A program made the position numbers and the translations under genes. Positions 55,901 to 60,000 of a stretch of DNA of 60,000 nt are shown here, in pieces. The notes under the pieces are model-generated. The model made no database searches, was not told the DNA's origin, and saw only the letters and a program-made list of their open reading frames with translations. The DNA is from Membranipora membranacea. Its lineage: Eukaryota > Bryozoa > Gymnolaemata > Cheilostomatida > Membraniporidae. Each line of letters begins with the position of its first letter. Position 1 is the first letter of the stretch. The stretch is taken from contig OU612075.1 in the NCBI GenBank assembly GCA_914767715.1, positions 9,426,001 through 9,486,000 on the forward strand. Direction: 5' to 3'.

Positions 55901-57970
55901 GTTTACTTTATATTTACAGAGATGTAAGTTATGATGATATAAGCCTAGCAGTACTTAGTCTATTAGCACACAGACAGGCCACATCACCCAACATAGGGGG
56001 AGTATTCACCAGTCTCTCATCAAACAGGCTCAACCATGATAAACAAGAGAACATCAACTTCACTCATAGAGAGAAAGGTAACTTCCTATATCCTCCTAAA
56101 CCTGCGGAAGAAAACTAAAATCAGATTTATTGTTGAAATCCAATGCTAGCTTGTATAATGTTATTCTGGATTATAAATTCTCATCCTATCCTATGTTGAT
56201 TATGAGGTACGTAATATCAGGAGTGAATTTATTGCATATGTTGTTAGCAATTATATTTTCTTCTGGATCCATTGAAAACTTGATTAATTTACATTCACCG
56301 TCATCTTTCTTCCCTCCTCAAAAACAGCACAGGGATGTTATGTTTAACCAATCAGCATTCCCTTGTTTCACTGGCTTATTTATTTTCTACACCACAGACT
56401 TCTCGGTGAGCGTGACCACTCATTCAGACGGCTCTTACACAATCTCAGATGGTACCCAGTCTAAGACAGTATCAGGATCTGTCCTCACTAACTCTGAGAC
56501 TAACAGACAGACGTGTACACTACACTACGACCAGAGAACGACGAAATGTGACAGTGTGGTACTCGGAGAATCTGTCTATCTGTTTACTGAGGTTTGTACT
56601 TTTTTGATGGATTGTTTTAACATATTTTATTGATAACAATCTTCATCAATAAAATGATGCTCTTCCGAATGTGCAGAGGAAGCAAATAATAAAAAATAAA
56701 GGAAAAAAAATGAAAGTCATAGTCCTAAAATCATTAATAAATTGATAATGAATGTTTTTATTTTCACTGTCAGAATGCCAGTCAAACCTTACAATAATTA
56801 ATTCAGACGGTTCAGTAGTCATAGCAGGGTGTTTGGAATATATCACAAACTCCCTGGGGAAAGATAGCATATCATGTGTTAAGGAGTTGCCCTTCCAATA
56901 TCAATGAGGAAACAATTCCAAATGTGAGTTTGTCTTCTCTACCCTGACGTAATATGAGTTGCCCCTCCGATATCAATGGGGAAGCAAGTCCAAATGCCTG
57001 TTAAAAAGATATTGCGGAAAGAACCAGGAACATGACTGTGTTCTTTAAATGATGTCTACTCTACCCTGATGTAGTTTGACAACCCGAATAAATTGTCAAA
57101 GAGGACGCGAAGAAGATGATTCATTTAAAATATATTTAATGTATTTAAATTGTAAGTACTTGATTTACATATTTTGCAACATTTATTTTTACGGGCTTTG
57201 TTCTTTATAGCATGGTTTAGTTGAGTTAAGTATACCGCTGCCTAAGTACAGACTAGCGGAAGCAGGAAGTGGCTCCGCTGCTGACGCTGTCGCCCCTATG
57301 CCAGGAGTAGTAGATAAGGTCTATGTTAAACCTGGAGATGCAGTCGAAGAAGGGCAACCTATGCTGGTTATGATCGCAATGAAAATGGAGGTTTGTGGGA
57401 ATCAGCATCATCAGTTTTTTATTACAACACAAACAAATTATCAAAACAATTACTTTTTTCAATCTCATTGATTGTTTCCGAAGCCACTAAAGAAGCATCG
57501 TGTGATTTCATAATCCTTTAACCTTGACAAGTAAACTTCTTTGCAGGAGGGAGAGTTCACTTTTCACACCCTTGTGGCTAGCTAGCATTTACTGTACCTC
57601 ATTATTTTATACAAAATTCCAGCTGAGATAGCCTCAAGTCATCCTCAAGTTAGCTCAACTAAACTCTTGCCGATATTTACTCCTCTATTGTTTTTGGTTT
57701 TCTACAGAGGTTTTCCACAGAGGTTTTCCACAGAGGTTTTCCACAGAGGTTTTCCACAGAGGATTGCCTCTGTTATTTTAAAGGTATGCCAATGTCATGA
57801 TAACTTACTGGTATTACATATTATCCTTACTATTTCAGTATACCATTCGGGCACCTAGAGCTGGAATAGTAGAGAAAGTACCCTTCAGTGAAGGAACAAC
57901 AGTACAAAAGGGAGCTAGGCTAGTCCATCTACAGGAAGAATCTAACCCTGAAAACGAGGACAGCAAATGA
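40935..57970 (+). CDS. MCCC1: 3-methylcrotonyl-CoA carboxylase, biotin-carrying alpha subunit, 15 exons
   Basis: Exons: 40935-41008, 42110-42174, 42549-42685, 43084-43261, 43619-43806, 44310-44441, 45066-45249, 52701-52805, 53501-53706, 54567-54677, 55356-55477, 55920-56077, 56398-56591, 57211-57390, 57839-57970. All phases agree and give 721 residues, close to the human protein. Residues 1 to about 45 are basic and Ser/Leu/His-rich, as a mitochondrial presequence. The biotin carboxylase domain shows [26 protein letters not shown], the ATP loop GGGGKGMR at about 209-216, and [13 protein letters not shown]. The C-terminal biotinyl domain shows PMPGVVDKV and AMKM with the biotin-accepting Lys near 676. 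It carboxylates 3-methylcrotonyl-CoA in leucine breakdown together with a beta subunit not in this window. It is nearer MCCC1 than PCCA by its length and C-terminus; that is a judgement by eye. Intron 7 (7.45 kb) holds the hairpin array. Confidence 0.92.
41009..42109 (+). other. MCCC1 intron 1
   Basis: It holds a short hairpin at 41311-41353 in which TGTCTTGACAA pairs with TTGTCAAGACA. Nothing else recognised. Confidence 0.5.
41311..41353 (+). repeat. Short perfect hairpin on TGTCTTGACA
   Basis: TAGCATGTCTTGACAA pairs with TTGTCAAGACAGGCTA over 15 of 16 positions around a loop of about 10 nt. The same TTGTCAAGACAGGCTAG half-site occurs alone near 40535, and TGTCTTGACAAG near 41464. Confidence 0.5.
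42731..42935 (-). mobile_element. MITE-like repeat M1, copy 10 (degraded)
   Basis: The block TATAGCTAGCTAACATTACT plus CACCCTCTTAA and the GCAAGTG motif match M1 on the minus strand. The ends are poorly kept. It lies in MCCC1 intron 3. Confidence 0.45.
44512..44576 (+). ncRNA. Type E microRNA-like hairpin 3
   Basis: The arm TGCTTGTACTGGCATTCCAT pairs with ATGGAATGCCAATACCAGCA. Eighteen of 20 positions pair, around an 18-nt loop. The 5' arm closely resembles the arm of the hairpin near 4745, more than 39 kb away in another gene. It lies in intron 6 of the MCCC1 homologue on the same strand, about 1 kb upstream of the main hairpin array. Confidence 0.55.
45384..45422 (+). repeat. Perfect 13-bp inverted repeat
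   Basis: CAAGGAGTAACAG and CTGTTACTCCTTG are exact reverse complements around an 11-nt spacer, at the start of MCCC1 intron 7. The CAAGGAG/CTCCTTG theme recurs near 40143 and 40727. Confidence 0.55.
45584..45655 (+). ncRNA. Type B hairpin 1 (divergent)
   Basis: CACCAGTTCCCGTTATTGCC in the 3' arm pairs with the 5' arm GGCAAAAATAGAACTGGTG; AACTGGTG/CACCAGTT are perfect. First member of the array. Confidence 0.55.
45941..46012 (+). ncRNA. Type D hairpin 1
   Basis: GACCAG/CTGGTC at the base, GGCAATGA/TCATTGCC in the middle and GCTTGTGT/ACACCAGC at the top give a stem of about 28 nt with a loop of about 8 nt. One of the best-paired members. Confidence 0.65.
46131..46203 (+). ncRNA. Type A hairpin 1 (divergent)
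   Basis: The 3' arm CTCCAACTGGAGCGTTCTAT pairs with a 5' arm holding AAAGAATGC, including a G-U in place of a Watson-Crick pair. Confidence 0.55.
46231..46302 (+). ncRNA. Type B remnant
   Basis: CCACCAGTTCCTGTTGTTGCC is recognisable as the type B 3' arm, but the 5' side pairs poorly. Probably a decayed copy. Confidence 0.3.
46431..46502 (+). ncRNA. Type A hairpin 2
   Basis: The 5' arm AATAAAACGTGCAAGAAG pairs with CTCCACTTGTGTGTTCTATA through three G-U pairs in the ACGTGC/GTGTGT section. These wobbles exist only if the + strand is transcribed. Confidence 0.6.
46561..46626 (+). ncRNA. Type B remnant (shortened 3' arm)
   Basis: The 5' arm AAGAAAGCCTGTGAAGAG is typical, but the 3' arm has lost the CAGCTCCC segment (ACCACCATAATTGCG remains), shortening the stem. 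Confidence 0.35.
46703..46774 (+). ncRNA. Type D hairpin 2
   Basis: GGCAATAATGGTGCTTGTG faces CAGCTCCCATTCATTGCC, with the base AACAAGG/ACTGGT partly paired. Confidence 0.6.
46779..46816. repeat. (TTTA)n microsatellite
   Basis: About nine TTTA units between a D hairpin and the following A hairpin. Confidence 0.85.
46955..47028 (+). ncRNA. Type A hairpin 3
   Basis: AATAGAATGTACAAGCAGAG pairs with CTCCACTGGTACGTTCTATA; the TGTAC/GTACG change on both arms keeps pairing. Confidence 0.6.
47091..47160 (+). ncRNA. Type B hairpin 2
   Basis: CTAGTC at the base pairs with the TCTAG side of the 3' arm, and GGCAATAA with TTATTGCC; the invariant CAGCTCCCATTATTGCC is intact. Confidence 0.65.
47234..47305 (+). 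ncRNA. Type A hairpin 4
   Basis: ATAGAACTCACAAGATGAGT pairs with CTCCACTGGTGCGTTCTATA; the 3' arm is unchanged while the 5' arm differs from its neighbours. Confidence 0.6.
47362..47430 (+). ncRNA. Type B hairpin 3
   Basis: AAGGCAATAAGAAAGCCTGT faces an intact CAGCTCCCATTATTGCC arm; the loop is short (GAGAGGAGTAC). Confidence 0.65.
47569..47600 (+). ncRNA. Type D remnant (5' arm only)
   Basis: GGGAAGGCAATGATGATGTCAC matches the type D 5' arm, but no partner arm follows. Not expected to fold. Confidence 0.3.
47643..47706 (+). ncRNA. Type C hairpin 1
   Basis: CAATCAGAA and TTCTGATTG close the base perfectly; the 5' arm carries AGAACACATTGGTGCTAGCT. Confidence 0.6.
47821..47894 (+). ncRNA. 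Type A hairpin 5
   Basis: GTTTGTAATAAAACGCAC pairs with GTGCGTTCTATAACAAAC; a stem of about 28 nt, close to the family consensus. Confidence 0.65.
47953..48021 (+). ncRNA. Type B hairpin 4
   Basis: AGGGCAATAAGAAAGCCTGT with an intact CAGCTCCCATTATTGCC arm; loop AAACTTTATA. Confidence 0.65.
48113..48174 (+). ncRNA. Type C hairpin 2
   Basis: GATCAGAACACATTG pairs with CAATGGGTTCTGATC with one mismatch; the loop side holds GGTGCTAGCC and GCAAGCC. Confidence 0.65.
48256..48327 (+). ncRNA. Type D hairpin 3
   Basis: GAGGCAATGATGGTGCTTGT pairs with CAGCTCTCATGCATTGCC; base ACCAG/CTAGT. Confidence 0.6.
48427..48499 (+). ncRNA. Type A hairpin 6
   Basis: AAAAGCGCGCAAGCCGAGTT faces CTCCACTGGTACGTTCTTTA; pairing is weaker in the lower stem than in other copies. 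Confidence 0.55.
48557..48626 (+). ncRNA. Type B hairpin 5
   Basis: CTAGTTAGGGCAATAAGAAA with AACTAG at the closing base; intact CAGCTCCCATTATTGCC. Confidence 0.65.
48731..48792 (+). ncRNA. Type C hairpin 3
   Basis: GATCAGAACACATTG with CAATAGGTTTTGATC; C to T in the 3' arm gives a G-U pair on the + strand. Confidence 0.65.
48855..48926 (+). ncRNA. Type D hairpin 4
   Basis: ACCAGGGAGGGCAATGATGG with CAGCTCCCATGCATTGCC and the base ACTGGT. Confidence 0.65.
49020..49087 (+). ncRNA. Type A hairpin 7
   Basis: GTTTATAAAAGAACACACGA with CTCCACTGGTGCGTTCTATA; shortened loop. Confidence 0.6.
49153..49222 (+). ncRNA. Type B hairpin 6
   Basis: CTAGTTAGGGCAATAAGAGT with an intact CAGCTCCCATTATTGCC arm and CTAG base. 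Confidence 0.65.
49288..49345 (+). ncRNA. Type C hairpin 4
   Basis: GATCAAAACACATTG with CAATTTGTTCTGATC; the conserved 5' arm carries one change (AGAAC to AAAAC). Confidence 0.6.
49370..49441 (+). ncRNA. Type A hairpin 8 (damaged 5' arm)
   Basis: The 3' arm CTCCACTGGTGCGTTCTATA is intact, but the 5' arm (TTTTCGCCCTGAAGTTTG) has lost much of its complement. The D hairpin expected before it is absent. Confidence 0.45.
49493..49562 (+). ncRNA. Type B hairpin 7
   Basis: CTAGTTCGGGCAACAAGAAG with an intact CAGCTCCCATTATTGCC arm; changes lie only in the 5' arm. Confidence 0.65.
49662..49723 (+). ncRNA. Type C hairpin 5
   Basis: GATCAGAACACATTGGTGCT with ATAGGTTCTGATC at the base; AGTC replaces AGCC at the end of the conserved block. 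Confidence 0.6.
49829..49901 (+). ncRNA. Type A hairpin 9
   Basis: TAGTAAAACGCTCAAGCCAA with CTCCACTGGTGCGTTCTATA; fewer pairs near the loop. Confidence 0.55.
49950..50018 (+). ncRNA. Type B hairpin 8
   Basis: CTAGTTAGGGCAATAAGAAA with an intact CAGCTCCCATTATTGCC; the same 5' arm as the copies at 48557 and 51010. Confidence 0.65.
50120..50160 (+). ncRNA. Type C remnant (truncated at both ends)
   Basis: GATTGGTGCTATC and ATACATGCAAGCCACCGAT remain; the AGAACACA and GTTCTGAT segments that form the stem are deleted. Confidence 0.35.
50250..50321 (+). ncRNA. Type A hairpin 10
   Basis: AATAAAACGCACAAGAAGAG with CTCCACTAGTGCGTTCTATA; one change inside the conserved arm. Confidence 0.6.
50388..50457 (+). 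ncRNA. Type B hairpin 9
   Basis: CTAGTTAGGGTAATAAGAAA with CAGCTCCCGTTATTGCC; GGTAATAA/TTATTGCC now includes a mismatch or wobble. Confidence 0.6.
50568..50612 (+). ncRNA. Type C remnant (conserved arm deleted)
   Basis: GACAGAGATC is joined directly to CTAAATACACGCAAG and GGTTTTGATC; about 20 bp holding the conserved 5' arm are missing, so it cannot form the stem. Confidence 0.35.
50713..50783 (+). ncRNA. Type D hairpin 5
   Basis: ACCAGGGAAGGCAATGATGG with CAGCTCCCTTCATTGCC and ACTGGT. Confidence 0.65.
50876..50948 (+). ncRNA. Type A hairpin 11
   Basis: TTTATAATAAAAAGCACAAG with CTCCACTGGTGCGTTCTATA; long, well-paired stem. Confidence 0.65.
51010..51078 (+). ncRNA. Type B hairpin 10
   Basis: CTAGTTAGGGCAATAAGAAA with an intact CAGCTCCCATTATTGCC arm; loop AAGAGAATTTTAC. 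Confidence 0.65.
51184..51246 (+). ncRNA. Type C hairpin 6
   Basis: GATCAGAACACATTG with CAATAGGTTTTGATC; identical in the conserved arm to the copies at 48113 and 48731. Confidence 0.65.
51299..51362 (+). ncRNA. Type A hairpin 12 (compact, divergent)
   Basis: TAGAACACCAAGTGGGAGTTA pairs with AACTCCAACTGGTGTGTTCT over nearly its full length; both arms differ from the consensus but remain complementary. Confidence 0.6.
51441..51512 (+). ncRNA. Type D/B intermediate hairpin
   Basis: CCAGGGAAGGCAAAAATGGC pairs with CAGCTCCCATAATTGCC; the 5' arm is D-like and the 3' arm lies between B and D. Confidence 0.55.
51596..51656 (+). ncRNA. Type C hairpin 7
   Basis: GTCAGAACACATTGGTGCTA with CAATGAGTTCTGCC; the conserved block AGAACACATTGGTGCTAGCC is perfect. 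Confidence 0.6.
51713..51784 (+). ncRNA. Type B hairpin 11 (last of the array)
   Basis: CAGTGTTGGCACTAATGG pairs with CCATTATTGCCAATGTTGG; the 3' arm is intact while the 5' arm is quite different from other type B copies. Confidence 0.6.
53148..53400 (+). mobile_element. tRNA-derived SINE
   Basis: TAGCTCAGTTGGTTAGAGCG is a good RNA polymerase III A box with D arm, and GGTTCGAATCC a perfect B box at the expected distance. The acceptor and anticodon stems do not close, and an unrelated tail of about 170 bp follows (TCAGTCCTCGGACGGAGA block), so it is a SINE and not a working tRNA gene. It lies in MCCC1 intron 8, about 100 bp before exon 9. Confidence 0.7.
53772..54048. mobile_element. Foldback MITE with ~50-bp TIRs and TTAA ends
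   Basis: The left end TTAAAGACTACCCAAAGACC and the right end GGTCTTTGGGTAGTCCTTTAA are inverted copies; the match runs about 50 bp (to TTACTCATGAT / ATCATAAGTAA). Total 277 bp with no coding frame. TTAA at both ends would suit a piggyBac-type target, but this is inference. Confidence 0.7.
54678..55355 (+). other. MCCC1 intron 10
   Basis: No repeat, hairpin or extra exon recognised. Confidence 0.5.
57211..57390 (+). other. MCCC1: Exon coding the biotin attachment site
   Basis: It encodes [15 protein letters not shown] and ends MIAMKME. The Lys of AMKM is the residue that biotin protein ligase modifies in this family. The domain is completed by the last exon ([12 protein letters not shown]). 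Confidence 0.88.
57541..57690 (-). mobile_element. MITE-like repeat M1, copy 11
   Basis: Minus strand: CAATAGAGGAGTAAATATCG, AGTTTAGTTGAGCTAA, GTAAATGCTAGCTAGCC and a CTCCCTCCTGCAAAG right end. It fills most of MCCC1 intron 14 and abuts the 13-bp tandem repeat at 57704-57762. Confidence 0.65.
57704..57762 (+). repeat. 13-bp tandem repeat resembling splice acceptors
   Basis: Unit TTTTCCACAGAGG, about 4.5 copies, each with a pyrimidine run followed by CACAG. The true acceptor of the last MCCC1 exon is TATTTCAG just before 57839, about 80 bp downstream. Confidence 0.8.
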
Positions 57971-58116
57971 TAGCAAGCTCTGTGTTGTGACGGTGTGTAT
58001 TTATTTTCTCACTATATTTTTTTTTATTTTTTTGTCTGGTCCCTTTTTTTATATTTTGTTTTACTATAGAAGAGACTTGAACACTGATCATCTGATACAT
58101 TTGCATGGATAACTCT

Positions 58117-58260
58117 GATTGATAGAGAGTGAATTAATTCACTTAGCTTGAGTACCATCACATGGAATATGGTGTGACGACCCTAGCTCTATTGAATTTA
58201 TAAGGGGCAGTCACATGTTAGGTACTCAATTGACTTTAGCAATCAGAGATACACATGCCA
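58117..58260 (+). repeat. Dispersed repeat R2 (~145 bp), copy 2
   Basis: GAGTGAATTAATTCACTTAG, GAGTACCATCA, GACGACCC and AGAGATACACATG appear in the same order and spacing as in the inverted copy at 1879-2027, about 56 kb away. It lies in the MCCC1 3' flank. Confidence 0.65.
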
Positions 58261-58439
58261 ATAGTATTGTCTCGATGTCAGTGTGGGTAGCTTGTTTTAG
58301 ATTATTTAGATGGGTGCGGTGTTTCTATTCATAATGTTTGTTATTCACATTATCCACTAGGACCAGTAGTGGCAGTAGTAGAGGAAAATCTGAAATCTCT
58401 TATAAAAAAATTTACCAAATTTTTTTCAATATTGTGCCA

Positions 58440-58445
58440 AATAAA
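58440..58445 (+). terminator. Candidate poly(A) signal of MCCC1
   Basis: AATAAA about 470 bp after the TGA at 57968-57970. No nearer canonical hexamer was noticed; the intervening stretch contains repeat R2 copy 2. Confidence 0.45.
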
Positions 58446-58649
58446 GGAACATAGCTTTGCAATGAATCTGATAAAGTGGTGAAAGAAATAGTGGAGCGTG
58501 GTGCTGTTAGACTCTGCGAGGTACTCATTTTTTTATGACTCATTTCAATGAGAATGACCAAATCAATGATGGGCGTTATGCTTTAGTTTGCCAAATGATA
58601 AGTATTAATAGTTATAATAAGCGCTGACACAGTATGTGGAATTGGAATA

Positions 58650-58844
58650 TCCTAGAGGATTGAATTTTATCTAGTTTAGTCTCAACTCAATGTAAGCTAG
58701 CACCAACCTCGACCAGTTTAAGTGGAAGCTTACATTCAGTAAAGAGAGTGAGTAAGTGTTAGCCAGACAAGGAAGTCACTATTTCAAGCCTGTGCGAAAA
58801 TGTGATTATTTTCCTCCTGCGAACATTTTACTCTTCTAGTGCCC
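58650..58844 (+). mobile_element. MITE-like repeat M1, copy 12
   Basis: CCTAGAGGATTGAATTTTAT at the left, GTAAGCTAGCACCAACC, GTAAGTGTTAGCCAG and TTTTCCTCCTGCGAACATTT, with an inverted CTCTTCTAGTGCC right end. It is nearly full length and lies downstream of MCCC1. Confidence 0.7.
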
Positions 58845-58845
58845 T

Positions 58846-60000
58846 CTGCCTGCAGGATAGCCTTGTGACCTAGTCTATCTCTGCAGCACAGCGGTTGTGG
58901 CGCTGTCTTCCATCAAGAAAAGCAACTCCCATGGTTCAAGGTTATGAGATATCAAAACCAGTGTTTCATTTAGGCCCAAATATTTCTAAATTATGGGTTT
59001 CCATTGTTTTCCCAATTTTGGTACTCAGACTAGGTGAATTAGTTCAAGCCCTATGCTGCAGAGACGAACGTATGCCTCAACAGTTCGCACATGCGCAGAG
59101 TGCTTCTAGTGTATTAATCCCTCACCATAGTTCAAACCCATAAACATGTTCTTGTTCCAATCAACCCTGACCTCCATGTTATCCCACAAAGAAAAGAAAA
59201 ATTAAAACACACCCAGCAACAAAGTTATGATACAACAAGGCATTTTTGGTTATTCAGTAGATTGAAATTAAAAAGCAACAGAATTGTCAGTGATCAATTT
59301 CACTTGTAATGTTCATTTTACTAAAGGCAACTTAATCAACTTACTGGTCAATACTCAATACCTTGATCTTGACGACTTAGGGATCTGGTTTGACATTGCT
59401 GGTTTGGAAAGTGTCATCATCGCTGAAATAATCAACATCCAGTTTGCAGCAATTCCCAAAATATGGACATTTAATTACCAACTGTCTGGCAGAATAATTA
59501 CACTGTCACAATGTATTTCTGTAACATTTTGAAGCTTCTGGGGGTTTAGCGTAGCCTAATTAAGCTGTAAGAAAAAATAAGTATTCATAACCGTGAGTAG
59601 GGTCGAGCAGATTTAATCGAACCTGGAGGCATCTGGCTAATTTGGAGAGATGAGAAAGTTCCAGACAGAGATGAGTCAAATTTCAAATTCACATAATCTG
59701 CGAAGTTAGAGCTTATAAATAGAAAAATGGGAAAAAAACCAAGAGCATTCGTTTCAACTGAACTGTTGCCAGCTGCTTTACAAACAAACTGAGATGGGAC
59801 ACAGCGTTTTTCTTTGTTTTCTTTTATCAAACCATCATATTATCACAGAGTAAGGAGACATGTCACTATTCTGTGATATTATCAAAACAAAAAAAGTTGC
59901 TACAGACACCTAAAAACCCTCTATTGTGTATAAGAATTAAGTTGGGAAAAATGAATTGATTATTGCAGGATTGTTTGCACTCTGACTTGTCTCTGCTCAT
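58846..60000. other. Downstream flank, no gene recognised
   Basis: Open frames at 58895-59143, 59284-59532 and on the minus strand at 59585-59830 show no motif or family I recognise. They could be chance frames. Confidence 0.45.

Noticed and set aside
56130-56397. Coding sequence upstream of the MCCC1 exon at 56398
   Set aside because: The open frame runs through the intron by chance; the acceptor ACCACAG before 56398 restores the right phase and family sequence.

Overview
The window is nuclear DNA from an animal. It is AT-rich, its genes are split into many short exons with GT-AG introns, and it carries AATAAA poly(A) signals, MITE-like elements, a tRNA-derived SINE and AT microsatellites. 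The three genes and the intron style suit an invertebrate, possibly an early-branching one such as a sponge or cnidarian. The sequence alone does not fix the phylum.

Layout, all genes on the + strand: (1) about 463-27751, the 3' part (27 exons, 1,344 residues) of a TMEM131 homologue, an ER/secretory-pathway membrane protein linked in other animals to procollagen recruitment and secretion; the N-terminal part lies outside the window. (2) 31250-37897, a complete 8-exon, 645-residue secreted matrixin-type metalloprotease with a furin-like site, an HEIGHLSGFEH zinc motif and a hemopexin-like C-terminus. (3) 40935-57970, a complete 15-exon, 721-residue MCCC1 homologue, the biotin-carrying alpha subunit of mitochondrial 3-methylcrotonyl-CoA carboxylase (leucine breakdown). 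The last 2 kb hold repeats and no gene I can support.

The most striking part is the 7.45-kb intron 7 of the MCCC1 homologue (45250-52700). About 6.2 kb of it (45584-51784) is a dense array of some 40 short imperfect hairpins of about 60-75 nt, in four recurring types (called A, B, C and D here), largely in the order A-B-C-(D) with a period of about 450-600 bp. In each type one arm is nearly invariant while the opposite arm and loop drift, and several changes in the drifting arm keep pairing through G-U on the + strand. This is the expected signature of a tandemly amplified intronic microRNA (or microRNA-like hairpin) cluster. A fifth family (type E) appears as three single hairpins in introns of the TMEM131 and MCCC1 homologues.

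The remaining non-coding DNA is rich in elements: at least 12 copies of a roughly 190-bp MITE-like repeat with CCCTAGAGGAG-type ends, two copies of a roughly 145-bp repeat, two large foldback elements (16574-17295 and 29421-29984), a 277-bp foldback with TTAA ends, a SINE, and small duplications that copy splice-site-like sequence. Exon borders were read by eye from splice consensus, reading phase and protein similarity; there is no transcript evidence.
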